A DNA stretch of 64,000 nucleotides, from NCBI GenBank assembly GCA_018524725.1, contig JAEUWP010000500.1, forward strand, positions 124,001 to 188,000, written 5' to 3'. Positions 59,201 through 64,000 of the stretch are shown here, in pieces. A model generated the notes under the pieces. The model searched no databases, was not told the DNA's origin, and saw nothing but the letters and a program-made list of their open reading frames with translations. The DNA is from Podaxis mareebaensis. Its lineage: Eukaryota; Basidiomycota; Agaricomycetes; Agaricales; Agaricaceae. Position numbers and translations under genes: made by a program. The number at the start of each line of letters is the position of its first letter. The stretch's first letter is position 1.

Positions 59201-61102
59201 AACGAGCGAATCGATGTGAACGGCGCTTCTCCATAGGCTCAAGCTGAATGCGGTACCGTCCGTCGTTGTCGTTGCTTTTCGAGAGTCGGGCGATTTGTTG
59301 GATGCGGCCACCGAACCAATCGTCCTGGCCATGCCACTTTCCCATAAGGCCAAGACCTCTGGCTTTATTCTCGAGGATCGCCGCCTGTTCACGATCTAAC
59401 TCCTGCCTAGAAACGAATTCAGTCCTATACGGGACAAGCTCACGAAAAACGTACCACAGGGCAGCATTGATATCACGAATTTTACGGTCACGCATGAGTG
59501 CACCCACTTTGAACGCGGTCTCTGCATTCGAGCCCCGGAATTCATTGGATTTTTCCCGCAAGACTTTGCGGACTTCCTCCCAGGTCCACTGCCCGAGAGA
59601 AACACCGCGTGCGAGTTCATACTGTGCACCCCAGGCAAGGTCGAGGTCGTCCATGAGCTTCTGCGCATCACGGGAATGCGCAATCACGACGGGATTGAGA
59701 GCAGCCCCCAATGTTCCCTGAAAGAAGGAGGATATTGTTCGTGGCGTATCCGTAGAGGCAGGTACAGCGAGATGTCTCGTTTTGAGTGGCGGGTTCTTGG
59801 GGGAGTCACCCCGGGCTTCCTCGTGAGTTTTTGGTGTGGTGAAAACGTCATTGAGGGTAATAGACTTGACAGGCGAGGCAAGTCTTTTCACCTCGATTTC
59901 GGACGCATCGCTTGAGCGTGGGCGTTTACGCCGTGTTGGGATATCAAGGTCAAGTGAGCTCGATGAGCCTTGGCCGCTGGGTTCGCCGGTTGACCAGGAC
60001 GAAGCTGAAGTAATTGTAGACTTTTGGGAGGTGTCATATTCAAATAACGAAGACGGTCGCGTCGACGGCAACGACTCGGACCCAATGAGCACTGTGTGAG
60101 TCGTTATCAATAATTCAACATATGGGATATAACAAACCACGCACAGTCGTTGACTGAGCGCCAGATTATGGGACAGGGTGAGTCGCAGTGATGGCAGGTG
60201 AACAACATACTGACCTTCTTCTTCCTCTTCTTCGTCATCGTCAACGTTGATGAAGACCGTGTTTCTTGGCTATCAGAGTTGAGATAATGAGCAAATAGGC
60301 TTGAGAAGGCCAAGTCCACACACCAGAGTCTTTGGGTGCTGAGAACGTGGCTGTGGAATTCTTGTGGTCCCCCCTGAGGTCCATGCAATTCAACGTAACA
60401 GCCAAAGGGGAAAGAACATAAACGCACTCGAAGGCGATTCAAATGATAGACTTTTGAATGCATCGGAAATGGCTCTATCCGTGCCCGTAGATGAAGGATC
60501 ACACAAAGTTCTGGGTTTTTTCGGAGTTCTGGGAAGTGAACTGAGTTGATCACCAGCTCTGGTTGCAGGGAATAGAGCTGTTGGTAGAGATAAATGCCGA
60601 CACGGAAGAACCACTGTGGAGTTTGCTCACGTTTGGACATATCGCTTCGAACTTCAACTGAGTCAGCAACTACTACTGGTGCCGAGGGGTGCTTGGAAAG
60701 TATGTTTCTGGCCGTTGGGTTGAGTTTGAGATCAGGACCTAACATGGAGGTCGATCAACCGCAAGACAACACAGACAAATACTATACTTACCACATCCCC
60801 GTTGCTTTGACACCTTTGACAGCACTTTTGAATTTTGTGCACACGGATCGGGCCTTCTCTTTTGTGGCGATGTCAGAACATGCTCTGAAGCGCTTTAAGC
60901 TGATTACAAGAGGTAGAACGATAGAATGAACTAACCAGGTGTATGATTTACCACATTCCAAAACGCCTCGTCGAAATGTTCATCGAATTCTGAGCCATCA
61001 TTCAAGATGTCCGTCTTCTACACCAACATGAGAGGACTCCAAAAATGGCTCGGTAAATGAATTTACCTTGGAACGGGTTTCATTTTTCGATCTGGAAGCC
61101 AT
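56261..61102 (-). CDS. RNA-dependent RNA polymerase (RdRP, RNA silencing) with altered catalytic loop
   Basis: Eukaryotic RdRP of the QDE-1/RDR type, which makes double-stranded RNA for small-RNA silencing. About 1,200 residues in more than ten exons. The first exon (61102-61067) encodes MASRSKNETRSK, then KTDILNDGSEFDEHFDEAFW, and a basic linker follows after a second phase-consistent intron. Known RdRP elements: KWHGQDDWFGGR and the FLQGKFILCGRVFVPFHAKD region, the core motif TDGCGFINQAAL, AVQGRIAGAKGLWILHP, SRQSIVNLSFNGVP, YRSSQSLLDPRTQRTFDILTG, then CPRYPIRVASDLQKVKAVNI and LLSGG. A 53 bp intron (57411-57463) splits the first Asp of the catalytic loop, which reads DMDGGE instead of DxDGD. 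The codon at the last position (57396-57398) is GGT. The C-terminus has LREPELVEPF and ends at 56261. Confidence 0.85.
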
Positions 61103-61342
61103 TAAGTCCAAGGGAATTAGGGTATATCAAAAGGGATGGCTGCTGTAAGGTGAAAAGGAGGATTACAGCACGATAAGAGGCCGCGTGCCAGTGAAGAACA
61201 GCCCAGGATTCGGCAATGTGATGATGACATTCAGGAATAGCACAGAACATGAGCCTCTGTTACAAGACCACGTGATACGCGAACCGTGACATTAGTCACA
61301 CGCGCCAATTTACTGGTGTACTCTCCTGTCACCGCGTCCACC
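61103..61342. promoter_or_regulatory. Divergent promoter RdRP / centrin
   Basis: 240 bp separate the two start codons. No TATA box is obvious. Confidence 0.5.
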
Positions 61343-62018
61343 ATGTATACGTCGTCAGCAGTCCAGAAAGCAAAACGAAGAGCCCACACACGTCCAGAAA
61401 TTAGCGAAGAGCAAAAGCAAGAGATAAAAGAGGCCTTCGAACTCTTTGATGCAGATAAAGACGGCGCAGTCGACTACCATGAGCTGAAGGTTGCAATGCG
61501 GGCACTGGGGTTTGACCTGAAGAAGGCCGAGGTTTTGAAGCTTTTGCGAGACCATGATAAGACGGGACACGGTCATGGACTGATGGACTATGATGATTTC
61601 TACAAAATAAGTAAGTGCCCTCCGCTGCTTTGAGGTAAACGGGCGGCGTTCGCGAAGTCTGCCTGTCCCTCTACTTGCCCAATGGTGAATGCCATGCAGT
61701 CGATGAGTGCATCTTCTGACCTTCTTGTTCCAGTGTCGGAAAAAATACTTGCTCGCGATCCAATGGAGGAAATCAAACGAGCATTCCAATTGTTTGACGA
61801 CGACAACACAGGCAAGATCTCGCTCCGTAATTTGCGGCGGGTAGCAAAGCAGTTTGGGGATAGACTGGAAGACGAGGAGCTGTACGTCCAATCCGTGTAT
61901 CTTGCTGAGCCACTTCTGATTTTGTCTTAGACAAGCTATGATTGATGAATTCGACCTCGACCAGGATGGAGAAATAAACGAGCAAGAATTCTTCGCTATT
62001 ATGACAGATGACGCTTAA
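61343..62018 (+). CDS. CDC31: Centrin (Cdc31 family)
   Basis: Three exons (61343-61610, 61734-61881, 61931-62018) give 167 residues, the usual centrin length. Centrin is a calcium-binding EF-hand protein of the spindle pole body, nuclear pore mRNA-export complex and nucleotide-excision repair. A short basic N-terminus leads to [20 protein letters not shown], and EF-hand 1 is [14 protein letters not shown]-hand 2 ([17 protein letters not shown]) is one residue longer than usual and probably weak. EF-hand 3 is [12 protein letters not shown], and EF-hand 4 is [13 protein letters not shown]. The repeats [14 protein letters not shown] and [13 protein letters not shown] fit centrin rather than calmodulin. 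The upstream frame opens at 61286 with GTG-type or weaker starts; the ATG at 61343 is preferred. Confidence 0.9.
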
Positions 62019-64000
62019 CACTTCAACCCCAAACGACGCAGCTATTATGTCTTCCCATACCCTTACCACATATTTATCGGTCGCCTTTTGCGAAAAGGAT
62101 ATTTCGTTGTATGCTTGCCGTGTACTCACCCTGTATTCATCGTCGACGCTATCGGATCATCATAATCACATCTTGCATAATTCTTGTACTTGTCACGGGC
62201 TTTATGGTGGAGAATGATGAAGCGGTAAAGGTACGAAGGGAAGTGACCCAGGAAATGGCAGCATGTGTTCCGCAAAAGGGGACGTAAGAGATCAGACGGA
62301 CAATGAAAGGCCCACGATCCACGAGGTTTTCGCATTGTTGCCAAGCCGAGGGAAGTGTTCGAAGGGACATTTAGTACAGAAACATCGATTGGGATGGACA
62401 GAGTGTCGATTCGGCCGCACACTGGTGGATGTTCACCGCACAACGAACTTGAAAACGAGCTCTCCCAAGCAATATCGTCCATATGCAGGAGATGTGGAAT
62501 ACTCGGGCCCTGGGGTAACCTAAAAAGAAGGTGGAGATTCCTCAATGAAGGTGGAGCATGAGCAGTTATGATTTGGCGGTAGATATGTAGCGCTGATAAG
62601 TATGAGCTATACAGTAGACACATAAGTGGGACACGGTAGAAGCAGATGACTCAGGGCTCAGGCTTCAGACTTTGTGGCTATACCAAGTGCGCCGTCGGTA
62701 ATTAGCCAACCCGCTTAGCCGGAGAACCGTCACCGTATCCTTGGATCATGTAGACTGAGGGAATTTAGTTGTACCTCCACCAAAAGGAAACTGAAGCAAA
62801 CTATGTAAGCAGACTGGACAACGGAGCCAAAAATGACCTCAATATGACCAAGCTATTGTCTTCTCTCCACCCAAGCGACCAGTTCAAGATAAGGAGGAAT
62901 GGAAGGGTTTTTTCAGTGCTCAGCGGTTAAAACTCATTCCAAGTATTTGTTTGTACGTTCCTCAATCTCTTCATTCCGGGAAAGACACTCCCCCACAAAC
63001 AAAGGCACGTGCCTCGCGTTGATTTCCAGATTTCAATTCCTTCTAAGTCGAGATCCCGTGGCTGAGCGCTGGATCTCAAACTTTCCTGGATTCCGTTTTT
63101 ATCGCTTGAACCCCAATTTCTAATTCTCCCAAGCCAGGTCTATCAGTCTTCTACCCGCCTTCATCGCTCATGTGATGGCCTTGCTTATATACGTACGAGA
63201 GATAACATTATCATGCGTCGAGCGGCCGAGATTCCCTCTGGATCTTTTGCCGTCGAGATGCCAGTGATCCGCCACGAGAGTCCGGCACACTTAGTGCCTT
63301 CGTGGCTTGTGCACGAGGGTCTATCATGGCATTAATGAAGTTGGTCCTCGGAATTGTCACTTGGAAAGACTTCGTCTGGGTAAATCTAATCGTAGGCTTC
63401 CTCGAGCTTAGGTGGTTGTCACATCTTGAAGATAACATCATTAATTCGATTTCATTCTCGTTTTTCATGAAATGATTAATCGCGTAAAGACCTCAACAGG
63501 TTACTTACTAGCAACGAGTGGCCCAGGCCCATCCCAGAGAGCGGGGAATTGGATCCTTGCAAGCTGTCCGCGGGATCAAGGTCTGCCAGGTGTTTATTTG
63601 GGCTGCACGAAGTACGCCACTCAGGCACTCGACACCCAAAGTTATCGTATACCTGCCCGAGGATTTCTTTTCTCTTATCATTAATACTTTATTGGCGAGT
63701 GCATGTCGTGGCTGTTCGCATAACGACCGTTTGATTCATCGTTCAAATCAATGTCAAACACATTTTGTGGGCGTGGTGATGGCTGAACATACACACAGAC
63801 TGTTCAATACGGTAGGATTGACGGTTCCTCAGATCCTCGTGGAGCGAGGAGAAAAGCTTGAGCTTCAACGCGCCATGGTTACGAACTGAAATGAGCCAAC
63901 CAGCCTTTTGATCTCTTCTCAACCCAGCCCTCGATTTGATCGTTAGCAAATACCCCAGGTGTTCAGGGTCCTGGGAAAATATCCGGGGCTGTAATCTTGA
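62019..64000. other. Gene-free end of window
   Basis: No supportable gene. The open frames at 62126-62623 (minus) and 63518-63889 (plus) are chance-like: no domain, no splice partners, and they overlap frames on the other strand. The last kilobase could hold the flank of a gene outside the window. Confidence 0.45.

Noticed and set aside
62126..62623. 165-codon minus-strand frame after centrin
   Set aside because: No family resemblance and no supporting signals; begins at a non-ATG codon in part of its range.

Overview
The window looks like nuclear DNA of a filamentous basidiomycete, most likely an Agaricomycete (mushroom-forming fungus). Coding sequence is broken by many short GT-AG introns, mostly 45-65 bp. 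The genes are typical of fungal nuclear genomes: SMC4, RVB2, NOP10, GON7, eL28, mitochondrial uL2, a TRF4-type poly(A) polymerase, a quelling-type RNA-dependent RNA polymerase, centrin, a GPI-type chitin deacetylase and class-3 lipases. Gene models were spliced by eye; where the exon path is uncertain the entry says so.

Layout. 0.4-4.2 kb: two tandem aldo-keto reductases (minus). 4.6-7.6 kb: a secreted fasciclin gene, an LTO1 homologue and a decayed partial copy of the fasciclin gene. 7.8-12.5 kb: two related loci for a mucin-like single-pass membrane protein (the second strongly CpG-depleted), then a relic of a double-psi beta-barrel gene. 13.9-21.3 kb: housekeeping block with a conserved unknown protein, tRNA-Val(AAC), RVB2, divergent mitochondrial uL2, GON7 and a family-16 methyltransferase. 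21.4-24.6 kb: tandem class-3 lipases. 25.6-32.3 kb: NOP10, a candidate 41-residue microprotein and SMC4. 32.6-34.9 kb: a CAK1-like kinase back to back with an ankyrin protein. 35.1-42.1 kb: a duplication nest with two intact thioredoxins, two thioredoxin relics, a type-B carboxylesterase and a detached copy of that esterase's 5' end. 42.5-49.5 kb: membrane LysM protein, small secreted protein, eL28, a small unknown protein and the TRF4-like gene. 49.6-62.0 kb: small unknown gene, chitin deacetylase, large TPR-like protein, RdRP and centrin. 62.0-64.0 kb: no supportable gene.

Themes. Local duplication followed by decay is the main structural feature. Five families (AKR, fasciclin, mucin-like membrane protein, lipase, thioredoxin) are tandemly repeated, with copies from intact to unrecognisable. 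The other genes fall into chromatin and chromosome work (SMC4, RVB2), RNA metabolism (NOP10, TRF4-like, RdRP, GON7, tRNA), translation (eL28, uL2m, LTO1) and secretion or cell wall (lipases, esterase, chitin deacetylase, LysM, fasciclin). The most striking protein-level oddity is the RdRP: its catalytic loop reads DMDGG where the family has DxDGD.
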